From JAGLWW01 sp964640225 (GTDB lineage: Archaea > Aenigmatarchaeota > Aenigmatarchaeia > PWEA01 > JAGHBM01): 42,040 nt of DNA. The stretch spans positions 1 through 42,040 of the forward strand of contig CAZXFI010000010.1 in NCBI GenBank assembly GCA_964640225.1. Direction: 5' to 3'. Numbering within the stretch: the first letter of the stretch is position 1; each line of letters begins with the position of its first letter. The notes beneath the pieces were generated by a model, which was given only the letters and a program-made list of their open reading frames with translations, was not told where the DNA came from and made no database searches. The translations under genes were made by a program, and so were the position numbers. This document shows positions 30,823-37,816 of the stretch, in pieces.

Positions 30823-31473
30823 TCAGTCTTTCTTTTTCTCTGGTTCAGTTTTTTCAGTATCCTTTTTTTCGGGTTTGGTTTCTTCTGTATTAGGTTCCTT
30901 TTCCTCGGTTTTCTCCCCGGACTTCTTGGCAGGTTTTTCTTCAGCGGGCTCTTCTTTCTTTGGCTCATTTTTTTCCGTCGGCTTTTTTTCGGCTTTGGAT
31001 TCTTCATTTTGCCCCGGTTCCTTGTCTTTGGCAGGTGGCTCAGTTTTCTTAGGTTCGGCCGGCGTCTCGGGCTTCTTGGAACCGGCCGGGGCTTCTCCCT
31101 CGGCAGGCTTCTCCAGTCCGAGAAGCTTCTCCACGGGTTCGGGGCCCTTCTCCACGACCTTTACGTTCACCTGCACTATGTCTTCGGCTATCCTGTTGCC
31201 CCTGATTGTCTTGGTGGTGCGTACCCCACTTCCCTTCGGTTTGCAGCCTATCCCGCCCACCAGAAGGACTTTCTTTCTTGCGGTTCCGGGCAGGTCCCTT
31301 CTCATGGGAAACCCATCCCTGTCGCTTCCTCCGGTTATCTGCAGTTTGTAGCCGTTGAGGCCTATTATTGAGCCGTCAAACTGGTCCCCTATCTTCATGC
31401 CTATGAAAGTGGGGACATCCCTGTCCACCTGGACGGCTTTCCGCCCTTCCAGGGGAACTACAATCTTGAACAT
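30823..31473 (-). CDS. rps6e: Ribosomal protein S6e with long K/E/P-rich tail
   Basis: Residues 1 to about 122 match archaeal S6e (GRKAVQVDRDVPTFIGMKIGDQFDGSIIG, GGSDRDGFPMRRDLPG, LVGGIGCKPKGSGVRTTKTIRGNRIAEDIVQVN). Residues 123-216 are a low-complexity Lys/Glu/Pro/Thr tail like those on S24e and L7Ae in this window. Archaeal S6e is usually about 125-135 residues. A TATA box at 31541-31550 and a stem-loop at 31494-31511 lie upstream. Confidence 0.94.
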   Translation of the reverse strand: MFKIVVPLEGRKAVQVDRDVPTFIGMKIGDQFDGSIIGLNGYKLQITGGSDRDGFPMRRDLPGTARKKVLLVGGIGCKPKGSGVRTTKTIRGNRIAEDIVQVNVKVVEKGPEPVEKLLGLEKPAEGEAPAGSKKPETPAEPKKTEPPAKDKEPGQNEESKAEKKPTEKNEPKKEEPAEEKPAKKSGEKTEEKEPNTEETKPEKKDTEKTEPEKKKD

Positions 31474-31493
31474 TTTATCGTCCTCGGTAAAGT

Positions 31494-31511
31494 ATGAAAC
31501 GACAGTTTCAT
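31494..31511 (-). promoter_or_regulatory. Stem-loop in predicted S6e leader
   Basis: ATGAAAC-GACA-GTTTCAT forms a perfect 7-base stem with a four-base loop. It lies between the TATA box (31541-31550, minus-strand TAAATATATA) and the S6e ATG at 31473, so it would be in the 5' end of the message. It may be an operator or an RNA regulatory element. Confidence 0.4.
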
Positions 31512-31616
31512 CATTTTATCACTCCATAGATTAAAGGAAATATATATTTAAAGATTAAAGGCAAATCCGCGAGCCGTTTTTGTCATAGATTTAACCACTT
31601 TTTAGTGGCAGTTATC

Positions 31617-31624
31617 TTTATATA
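31617..31624 (+). promoter_or_regulatory. TATA box for the 71-aa gene
   Basis: TTTATATA lies 40 bases before the ATG at 31664. A small hairpin CCACT-TTTT-AGTGG (31595-31608) sits directly upstream of it, and AGGTGGTGG (31651-31659) is a very strong ribosome binding site. Confidence 0.5.
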
Positions 31625-31663
31625 CCACCTTGACTAATATTGTTACTATGAGGTGGTGGTTAA

Positions 31664-31879
31664 ATGAATAAAAGAGGCGCAACTTTGGAACAGGAAGTGT
31701 TTTCAAAATCCATTAAGAACTGGACTCCGGAGATGATAGCAAACCCTTCGGTAGCCATGATGGGAATGGAAATAGACAAGATACAGTCGGTTCAGAACGA
31801 ATACAACGAGATTTTCGGCCAGAATTCTTACGGGGGAAGAGTCAGGAAAGAGGAGGAAAACGGCATATACCCCTGCTGA
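31664..31879 (+). CDS. Hypothetical protein (71 aa), strong expression signals
   Basis: The ATG at 31664 follows AGGTGGTGG by four bases and a consensus TATA box by about 40, among the strongest expression signals in the window. The 71-residue product begins MNKRGATLEQEVFSKSIKNW, includes a Met-rich stretch (NPSVAMMGMEIDK) and ends YPC. There is no membrane segment. A T-rich run follows the stop at about 31882-31888. No family is recognised. Confidence 0.65.
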   Translation: MNKRGATLEQEVFSKSIKNWTPEMIANPSVAMMGMEIDKIQSVQNEYNEIFGQNSYGGRVRKEEENGIYPC

Positions 31880-31939
31880 CTTTTTTTATATCTTTAAATA
31901 CCTTGAACGCTCTACTTTTCTTTTAATTTAGGTGAAACA

Positions 31940-32260
31940 ATGCAAGCGCAGAGAAGAAGGGAAGTCGTTGACTACACGGAATTCAACGGAAGCATGATAG
32001 CCGTGCATTTCATGCTGAAGGACCAGCTGAACAACGGCGCGCAGAAGATGTATTACAACGAAAACTTTAACAATTCGGGCATCATGAACATCCAGTACGA
32101 TTTCAAGGACTCCGTGGAGAAGATAGGCGAGGGCATCAGTGTTTCCAAGAACCCCTTGGACGTCACGAAGAATCTCCGCATCAAGAACACGAATTTCTAC
32201 CACAGCATTGACATCCTGCAGAAAAGGCACTACGAGGAGCACATGTGCTCCGACACCTAG
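31940..32260 (+). CDS. Hypothetical protein (106 aa)
   Basis: The ATG at 31940 has GGTGA at 31931-31935 and its own TATA box CTTTAAATAC near 31891-31900. The 106-residue product is rich in Asn, Tyr and Met (LNNGAQKMYYNENFNNSGIMNIQYDF), with a likely alpha/beta fold and no signal peptide. Its stop overlaps the convergent aIF5B stop by four bases. No family is recognised. Confidence 0.65.
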   Translation: MQAQRRREVVDYTEFNGSMIAVHFMLKDQLNNGAQKMYYNENFNNSGIMNIQYDFKDSVEKIGEGISVSKNPLDVTKNLRIKNTNFYHSIDILQKRHYEEHMCSDT

Positions 32261-33972
32261 TCCAGAAGGTCCTTTATTTCTTCCAGAACATCCAGCTCGG
32301 TCTTGCCCAGAAGCTCCTTCATGTCTTCCAGCTTCCTTATGTTCTCCCTGCTCATCGCGGTGTAAAGCTCGTCTCCCTCCTTTATCTGGCGCCCCACGGT
32401 GGGGCCGTCTATGGAGACGGCCAGCTTGTCGCCGTATTTTGCCCCGGCCACGTTGGAGCCCTCTTTTTGTATCTGCTCTATTTTTCCCACTATTTTCCCT
32501 TCTTTCACGAGGGAATAACCGGGTTTGACAACTCCTCCGGTGACTTCAACCCCCACTATGGCGGGATTGGACGCGCGGAAAATATATCCCGGAATTATCT
32601 TGATTTTTCCGGGCCTGGTCACCCCGGAAAGCCTGTCCCTTTTCTTTTTTTCTTCCGTTTCTTCCTTCCATTCCTTATAGTCCTCTATAAGCTTGTAAAT
32701 CACGGGACTCTTAAAAATCCTGACTCCCTCAATTTCCCCCGCCTCCGACAGAACCCTGACATTGAAAGCGAATATAACCCTGTTTTTTTCCTCCTTTATG
32801 GTACTCATCTCCATGGTGTCGCACTTGTTCACGCATCCTATCTTGGCCTTCCTTATCGGTATTTCACTACCCTTCAGGATTTTTATCATTCCCTCCAGGG
32901 AGCCCAGAGTGTCCGCCTTGACCATAACTCCCTCGTTTTCTGTCTCTATCTCCACTGATTCCACTTCCTTCCTTAGTTCTTCCTTTACCTTTTCCACGTC
33001 TTCCTTCCGGCAGGTTCTTATGGGAGAGCCAGGTATGACGCACTCCAGGTCCGGGGCGGAAATTTTTATCCCGGAGGCCGCAAAAACCTGGTCCACGTAA
33101 GAGAATTTCTTTTCAACCCTCAGCTCTCCCAGCTCCCTTGGCTTCAACAGGGCTTTGACCGTGGTTACCAGAGGCTCTTCCCCCCCGACCACCAGATAGT
33201 CCCCTTTACTAATTTGCCCGTCGTAAAGTATCACGTCTATGGTGGTGCCAAGTCCCTTTACTTCCTTTACTTCCAGGACGTTCCCGTAGCCGTTCCTTTC
33301 CTTTATTTCTATCTTGTCCCTGAGAAACTGCTGTGAAAGCCCTATCAGGACCATCATGAGCTCGCCGATTCCCTCTCCCGTAAGGCCGGATACGGGCACT
33401 ATGGCCACGTTTTTGCCGAAATTATGAACCCTGTCAAACCTCTCTGAACTGAAGCCCCTTTCACCCAGGGAGCCCACCAGCTCGTACAATTTGGTGTCCA
33501 TCTCCCTCTTCACGGAATCACCCTGTTTCTTGTAAGACTCCATGAAAGACCTGGTATCTTGCCTTTTCCAGCCCGTTATCCTGTCCATCTTGCTGGCCGC
33601 GACAACAAAGGGTGTCTTGAATTCCTTGAGAAAAGTAAGGCTCTCGTCGGTCTGGGGCTGGAAACCCTCGTTAAGGTCCACCACAAGTATTGCCAAATCC
33701 GCTATGCTCCCGCCCCTCTTCCTCAAAGTCGTGAAGGCCTCGTGTCCCGGTGTGTCTATGAAAAGAAGCCCGGGTATCTTTATCTTACCCTCCTCCACGA
33801 GACAGCCGCAGAGCTTTCGCACGATTTCCAGGGGGACCTCTGTGGCGCCTATATGCTGGGTTATTCCCCCGGCCTCCCCGGAAGCCACCGCGCTCTTCCT
33901 GATGCTGTCCAGAATCGTGGTTTTGCCGTGGTCCACGTGACCCAGAACGGAAATTATGGGCTGCCTAATCAT
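32257..33972 (-). CDS. infB: Translation initiation factor aIF5B (IF2-like)
   Basis: The ATG at 33972 (MIRQPIISVLGHVDHGKTTI) is chosen because GGTGAT lies just upstream; a GTG at 33981 is possible. The 571-residue GTPase promotes subunit joining. It shows G1 GHVDHGKT (11-18), the switch GGITQHIGATEVP and G3 DTPGHEAF. The G4 reads ASKMDR, with Ser where most members have Asn. Domains II-IV follow, with VKADTLGSLEGMIKIL in domain III. It is short like other archaeal aIF5B and has no intein. Confidence 0.96.
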   Translation of the reverse strand: MIRQPIISVLGHVDHGKTTILDSIRKSAVASGEAGGITQHIGATEVPLEIVRKLCGCLVEEGKIKIPGLLFIDTPGHEAFTTLRKRGGSIADLAILVVDLNEGFQPQTDESLTFLKEFKTPFVVAASKMDRITGWKRQDTRSFMESYKKQGDSVKREMDTKLYELVGSLGERGFSSERFDRVHNFGKNVAIVPVSGLTGEGIGELMMVLIGLSQQFLRDKIEIKERNGYGNVLEVKEVKGLGTTIDVILYDGQISKGDYLVVGGEEPLVTTVKALLKPRELGELRVEKKFSYVDQVFAASGIKISAPDLECVIPGSPIRTCRKEDVEKVKEELRKEVESVEIETENEGVMVKADTLGSLEGMIKILKGSEIPIRKAKIGCVNKCDTMEMSTIKEEKNRVIFAFNVRVLSEAGEIEGVRIFKSPVIYKLIEDYKEWKEETEEKKKRDRLSGVTRPGKIKIIPGYIFRASNPAIVGVEVTGGVVKPGYSLVKEGKIVGKIEQIQKEGSNVAGAKYGDKLAVSIDGPTVGRQIKEGDELYTAMSRENIRKLEDMKELLGKTELDVLEEIKDLLD

Positions 33973-34007
33973 GCCAATCACCAGTCAGAGAAAAATTAGT
34001 ATCCCTA

Positions 34008-34037
34008 TTATTTAAAGAATACGAACATCTATTTATC
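34008..34037. promoter_or_regulatory. Divergent TATA elements between aIF5B and coiled-coil genes
   Basis: TTATTTAAAG (34008-34017) reads CTTTAAATAA on the minus strand, about 40 bases before the aIF5B ATG. CTATTTATC (34029-34037) lies about 25 bases before the plus-strand ATG at 34060, giving a leaderless message. Confidence 0.45.
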
Positions 34038-34059
34038 TTTTTTTCAGCATTAGTTATTC

Positions 34060-34257
34060 ATGGCGGAAGAAATGATATCTCTTGATAAGTTCCTGGAGGA
34101 ATTGGTGACCACGGTCAAGGAGAGGCTTGAGGAGCAGGAAAGGAGAATTTTCGCCCTCCAAAAGAAAATAAACATCCTTGAAAAGGTGCTGAGGGACAAG
34201 GACACCGGAAGGGTAAAGAAAAGCACGCTAAACAAACTAAAGGAAAGGGGAAAATAA
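34060..34257 (+). CDS. Short coiled-coil protein (65 aa)
   Basis: A 65-residue highly charged protein with a continuous heptad-like helix (LDKFLEELVTTVKERLEEQERRIFALQKKINILEKVL) and a basic tail. Its TAA shares one base with the ATG of the next coiled-coil gene, so the two are translated together. Both begin with a D-K-F-L-x-E-L motif, suggesting duplication or assembly. Function unknown. Confidence 0.65.
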   Translation: MAEEMISLDKFLEELVTTVKERLEEQERRIFALQKKINILEKVLRDKDTGRVKKSTLNKLKERGK

Positions 34258-34583
34258 TGGACAAGTTCTTGGTGGAGCTCATAGTTGCCATAAGGGAAAT
34301 AAAGGAAATACTCCACATGCACGGCGAGGAAATAGAGAAGTTGAAGGAATCTGTCGGGAAAAGGGAACCGAAAAACGGGAGCGAAGTGGATGAAAGGCTC
34401 ATGAAAATGGCACTGGAAGGCTCAAGGAGTCTTTACATGCGCGGCACGGAAAACAGACTTGAGAAGAAGCTGGGAGACATGGAAAAGGCAGTAAAGGAGC
34501 TCTCGGAAAAGCTCAGCGTTGAAAGGGACATAGAAGTTTCTGAAGACCATTTGAACAGATTGAGAAAAGCCCTGGCGGAGTAA
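34257..34583 (+). CDS. Coiled-coil protein (108 aa)
   Basis: The product begins MDKFLVELIVAIREIKEILHMHGEEIEKLKES, with heptads resembling the preceding protein. A basic linker and a second coiled coil (RLEKKLGDMEKAVKELSEKLS) follow. It overlaps the upstream gene by one base and stops one base before the convergent adenylate kinase stop. No family is recognised. Confidence 0.65.
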   Translation: MDKFLVELIVAIREIKEILHMHGEEIEKLKESVGKREPKNGSEVDERLMKMALEGSRSLYMRGTENRLEKKLGDMEKAVKELSEKLSVERDIEVSEDHLNRLRKALAE

Positions 34584-34584
34584 G

Positions 34585-35223
34585 TCAAAGATTTAGAGCT
34601 TCTATTATTTTATTTACTGTTACTTCTGGCGGAGACTCCGCACTATCGCAGACTACGTCCTTAACCACTCCCTTTTCTTTGTAATATTCTATAAGAGGAG
34701 CTGTCTGTTCCCTGTATACCAGAAGCCTTTTCTTTATTACTTCTTCTTTGTCGTCATCCCTCTGGTAGAGCTCCCCGCCACACTTGTCGCATATGCCTTC
34801 AACTTTGGGTTTCACGGACACTAAATTATATATGGCCCCGCAATTCCCGCACACTCTTCTGGTGGAAAGCCTGTTTATGATTATCTGTTCTGGCACGACA
34901 AGATTTATGACAAAATCTATGCTTGTTATGGATTCAAGCTTCATGGCCTGCTCAAGAGACCTGGGAAAGCCGTCAAGAATAAATCCTTCCCCGCAATCGT
35001 CCTGGGAAAGCCTTTCCTTGAGGAGCTTCATCACGATTTCATCCGGTACCAGTTTTCCTTCCTTGTAGTATTTCTTTGCTTCTTTGGCTACTTCGGAATC
35101 TTCCTTTATCACTGCCCTTATCAGGTCTCCCGTGGATATCTGCACCAAACCGAACCTTTTTTCAATCATGGAGGCGTAAGTTCCCTTTCCGGAGCCGGGC
35201 GGTCCTAAAAATACCAGATTCAT
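34585..35223 (-). CDS. adk: Adenylate kinase, bacterial-type with zinc lid
   Basis: The start is the ATG at 35223 (MNLVFLGPPGSGKGTYASMI). The 212-residue enzyme interconverts ATP+AMP and 2 ADP. The P-loop (7-15), QISTGDLIR, DGFPRSLEQA and the long LID are visible. The LID has a zinc site built from CGNC and CDKC (VCGNCGAIYN...GICDKCGGELYQRDDD). Its ATG overlaps the L24e stop. Many archaea have nucleoside diphosphate kinase at this position between L24e and aIF5B. Confidence 0.95.
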   Translation of the reverse strand: MNLVFLGPPGSGKGTYASMIEKRFGLVQISTGDLIRAVIKEDSEVAKEAKKYYKEGKLVPDEIVMKLLKERLSQDDCGEGFILDGFPRSLEQAMKLESITSIDFVINLVVPEQIIINRLSTRRVCGNCGAIYNLVSVKPKVEGICDKCGGELYQRDDDKEEVIKKRLLVYREQTAPLIEYYKEKGVVKDVVCDSAESPPEVTVNKIIEALNL

Positions 35224-35402
35224 TCTTCCTTGCCTCTTGCCTTTCTGCTTGTCCTGGTCCACTGTTTCTTTCTCGGGTCCCTTTTCATCCTGAAGCTTTT
35301 TTCGCACTTTGAGGAGCAGAAAGAGTGAACCGTGCCGTCTTTTTTTACAAAAAGTATGGCATGCCCTTCATTTACGTTTTCTCCGCAATACGAGCATCTC
35401 AT
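35220..35402 (-). CDS. rpl24e: Ribosomal protein L24e
   Basis: The 60-residue protein has the zinc finger C3-x2-C6...C29-x3-C33 (RCSYCGENVNEGHAILFVKKDG, FCSSKCEKSF) and a basic tail, matching L24e. It lies between S28e and adenylate kinase, overlapping the latter by four bases. Confidence 0.96.
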   Translation of the reverse strand: MRCSYCGENVNEGHAILFVKKDGTVHSFCSSKCEKSFRMKRDPRKKQWTRTSRKARGKEE

Positions 35403-35421
35403 TTATTTCACCAACATTTCA

Positions 35422-35655
35422 TCAACCGAATCTTCCCGAGCTTTCCATTTCGGTTTCCCTGAGCATGAGCACATCCCCCATTCTCACGGGTCCCATAACG
35501 TTTCTCTGAAGGATTTTTCCCTTGTCCCTTCCGCCAAGAACCTTGCATCTGACCGCGGTCACTCCCTTTACTCCACCTCTTCCTACTATCCTCACTATTT
35601 CTGCGGGCACCGCGTCTTCTTTAACATCATGACTAGAAGTTTCTTTCTTTGCCAT
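35422..35655 (-). CDS. rps28e: Ribosomal protein S28e
   Basis: The 77-residue protein contains PAEIVRIVGRGGVKGVTAVRCKVLGGRDKGKILQRNVMGPVRMGDVLMLRETEMES, an almost textbook S28e, an OB-fold 30S protein. It follows L7Ae by ten bases in the classic L7Ae-S28e-L24e order. Confidence 0.97.
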   Translation of the reverse strand: MAKKETSSHDVKEDAVPAEIVRIVGRGGVKGVTAVRCKVLGGRDKGKILQRNVMGPVRMGDVLMLRETEMESSGRFG

Positions 35656-35665
35656 AAAATCTCAC

Positions 35666-36298
35666 CTATTTGTTAGGTTCAGAAGTCTTCTCTGCGGGCT
35701 TGGTTGCCTTCTTGGTCTCTTTGTCTTCTTTTTTTGCGGGTTCGGCCTTCTCTTTTGCAGGCTCTTTTTCAACAGGCTTTTTCTTTTCTTCTTTGGCCTC
35801 TTTTCTCTTCTGTTTCTTTTCTGCAGGCTTGGTTTTCTTTTCCTTTTTTTCCTTGGCCTTTGGTTCTGCTTTGTCTTCTTTTTTTGCGGGCTTTTTCAGC
35901 TCCTGTTTTTCAGGCTCAGGCTTTTCTTCGGCTTTCTTCTCGGATTTCTTTTCCTCGGTTTTTTCCTTCTTGCCACCGGTTATTTCCTCTATTATCTTCT
36001 TTGCGTCGCCGGATTTCACTATTGCTATGGCAGCACACCTTACATCTATTCCCGCGGCTCTTCCAAGGTCGTCTTTGCTTTTGGTGTAAGCATAAGGTAT
36101 GTTTTTCTCTTCACACAGCGGAGGCAGATGCATTACTATTTCCGGCGGGTCTACATCCCTGGCAATCACAACCAGCTCCGCAGCGCCTCTCTCTACGGCT
36201 TTCGTAGCTTCATTGGTTCCTTTCCTAACATAACCTGTCGCTCTTGCAACTTCCACGGCTTCCAGTACCTTGTTGTTGAGCTCATCGGATATTTCCAT
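35666..36298 (-). CDS. rpl7ae: Ribosomal protein L7Ae with long K/E/A-rich tail
   Basis: Residues 1 to about 108 match L7Ae (ARATGYVRKGTNEATKAVERGAAELVVIARDVDPPEIVMHLPPLCEEKNIPYAY), which binds kink-turns in rRNA, box C/D RNA and RNase P. Residues 109-210 are an extra low-complexity tail of Lys, Glu, Ala and Pro with repeated PAKKED, EKK and KPAE-like units. Archaeal L7Ae is about 120 residues. The tail resembles those on S24e and S6e here. Confidence 0.94.
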   Translation of the reverse strand: MEISDELNNKVLEAVEVARATGYVRKGTNEATKAVERGAAELVVIARDVDPPEIVMHLPPLCEEKNIPYAYTKSKDDLGRAAGIDVRCAAIAIVKSGDAKKIIEEITGGKKEKTEEKKSEKKAEEKPEPEKQELKKPAKKEDKAEPKAKEKKEKKTKPAEKKQKRKEAKEEKKKPVEKEPAKEKAEPAKKEDKETKKATKPAEKTSEPNK

Positions 36299-36345
36299 TT
36301 CTTCTTCACCCCTGTCTTTTAGTCTCTTTAATTAGGACTACTTTG

Positions 36346-36370
36346 TATTTAAATGCGATACGTATTTAAA
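36346..36370. promoter_or_regulatory. Paired TATTTAAA elements between L7Ae and glnA
   Basis: GTATTTAAA occurs twice, at 36345-36353 and 36362-36370, as a direct repeat. The proximal copy is positioned for the minus-strand L7Ae operon. A separate TTATTTATAA at 36421-36430 is positioned for glnA. Confidence 0.45.
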
Positions 36371-36462
36371 ATTTTGCCTCATTTAAAAGCAAATCCTCTT
36401 CAAACCCCTGATTTGTTTACTTATTTATAATTCCGTTTCTACTAGTTACTGAGGGTGTGGGC

Positions 36463-37815
36463 TTGAAAAAGATTGAAAATCAGGATGACGTGCTGGAATA
36501 TTTAAAAGAACATGATGAAGTGAGATTCGTTGATTTCTCTTTTTCCGACATTCTTGGAGACTTCAAGGGATTTTCAATACCCGCTTCCGAAGTTGAAAAC
36601 GCGCTTGAAGAAGGAAGGCCTTTTGACGGCTCTTCCATAGAAGGCCTGGCAAGAATTGAAGAAAGCGACAAGAAAGTGAAGGCAGACCCAAGCACTTTCG
36701 TGGTTTTTCCATGGGAATATCAGAACAGGAACGGAAAATACAAAGTAGCCAACATGATGTGCGATATTCTCAACCCCGATGGCAGCCCTCATGATGGAGA
36801 TGCCAGGTACGTTCTTAAAAAGACTCTTGACAGGGCCAAAAAAATGGGATTTGATGATTTCAAGGTTGGACCAGAACCCGAATTCTTCCTTTTCAAAAGT
36901 CCCCATCCGGAAAACAAAGTGCCCGAGATACTGGACAAGGGAAATTATTTCAGCAAGGGAATAGGAGACTCACACGGCTACAGCCTGAGGAAGGAAATCA
37001 TGGACGCGCTCAGCGAGATGAACATAACCTGCGAGTACGACCACCACGAGGTTGCCCCGAGCCAGCAGGAAATTGACTTGAAGTATGACAACGCCCTCAG
37101 GATGGCAGACAACCTGATGATTTTCAAGTTTGTTGTTAAGGAAATGGCAAGGAAAAGCGGGGTTTACGCCACCTTCATGCCCAAGCCACTGAACGGGGAG
37201 AACGGCAGCGGCATGCACGTTCACCAGTCGCTGTGGAAGAACGGGGAAAATGTTTTTTACGACCGGAACGATGAATACAGCCTCTCGGAAATCGCCAGGA
37301 ATTATATGGCCGGGGAGCTCAAGAGTGTAAAGGAATGCACTTCCGTCCTTAACCCCACGGTAAATTCGTACAAAAGACTCGTACCCGGCTACGAAGCGCC
37401 CACTTATATTGTATGGGGCAGGATAAACAGGTCTGCCCTCGTGAGAATACCCCATTCTCCCAAAAAGGAGGCGACAAGAGCGGAGTTGAGAAGCCCGGAC
37501 ACTTCCGGAAACCCGTACCTCCAGTTTGCCGTCATGCTCAACATGGGCCTTGAGGGGATAGAAGGTAAATACGAGCTTTCCCCTCCCTGTGAAAAGAACG
37601 TTTACGAAAACAGGGAAAATTTTGACAGCCTTCCGGGAAGCCTCCGGGAAGCGCTGGAGCTTACGGAAAAGGGAAGCGTGGTAAGGAAAACTTTCGGGAA
37701 TATGCTCTACGAAAAGTTCATGGAGAACCAGAACAGGGAAGTGGAAAACTTTGAAAAAGAGTATCTCAGAAAGGTAACACCTTACGAGATAGAGCACAAC
37801 CTTCCGCGGCTTTGA
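36463..37815 (+). CDS. glnA: Glutamine synthetase, GSI-alpha type
   Basis: The TTG at 36463 is preferred because GAGGGTG (36451-36457) lies at ribosome-binding distance; the GTG at 36457 would overlap that site. The enzyme has about 450 residues with DGSSIEG (catalytic half-barrel) and GPEPEFFLF. NGSGMHVHQSL and NPTVNSYKRLVPGYEAPTYIVWG follow. No adenylylation Tyr is present near the C-terminus (NFDSLPGSL, as in GSI-alpha). The Arg in ARIEESD matches the feedback-inhibition Arg of Bacillus GS. Confidence 0.96.
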   Translation: MKKIENQDDVLEYLKEHDEVRFVDFSFSDILGDFKGFSIPASEVENALEEGRPFDGSSIEGLARIEESDKKVKADPSTFVVFPWEYQNRNGKYKVANMMCDILNPDGSPHDGDARYVLKKTLDRAKKMGFDDFKVGPEPEFFLFKSPHPENKVPEILDKGNYFSKGIGDSHGYSLRKEIMDALSEMNITCEYDHHEVAPSQQEIDLKYDNALRMADNLMIFKFVVKEMARKSGVYATFMPKPLNGENGSGMHVHQSLWKNGENVFYDRNDEYSLSEIARNYMAGELKSVKECTSVLNPTVNSYKRLVPGYEAPTYIVWGRINRSALVRIPHSPKKEATRAELRSPDTSGNPYLQFAVMLNMGLEGIEGKYELSPPCEKNVYENRENFDSLPGSLREALELTEKGSVVRKTFGNMLYEKFMENQNREVENFEKEYLRKVTPYEIEHNLPRL

Positions 37816-37816
37816 A

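Noticed and set aside
30811..31371. Phe/Gly/Leu-rich plus-strand frame opposite S6e
   Set aside because: Shadow of the S6e tail; its pseudo-membrane composition comes from the purine-rich opposite strand.
31648..31671. Seven-codon frame with two Trp codons at the predicted start of the 71-aa message
   Set aside because: It resembles a Trp leader peptide, but TGGTGG is fully explained as part of the AGGTGGTGG ribosome binding site, and no Trp genes are nearby.
35670..36207. Ser/Phe-rich plus-strand frames opposite L7Ae
   Set aside because: Shadow of the L7Ae tail and core; the real gene is confirmed by clear L7Ae motifs.
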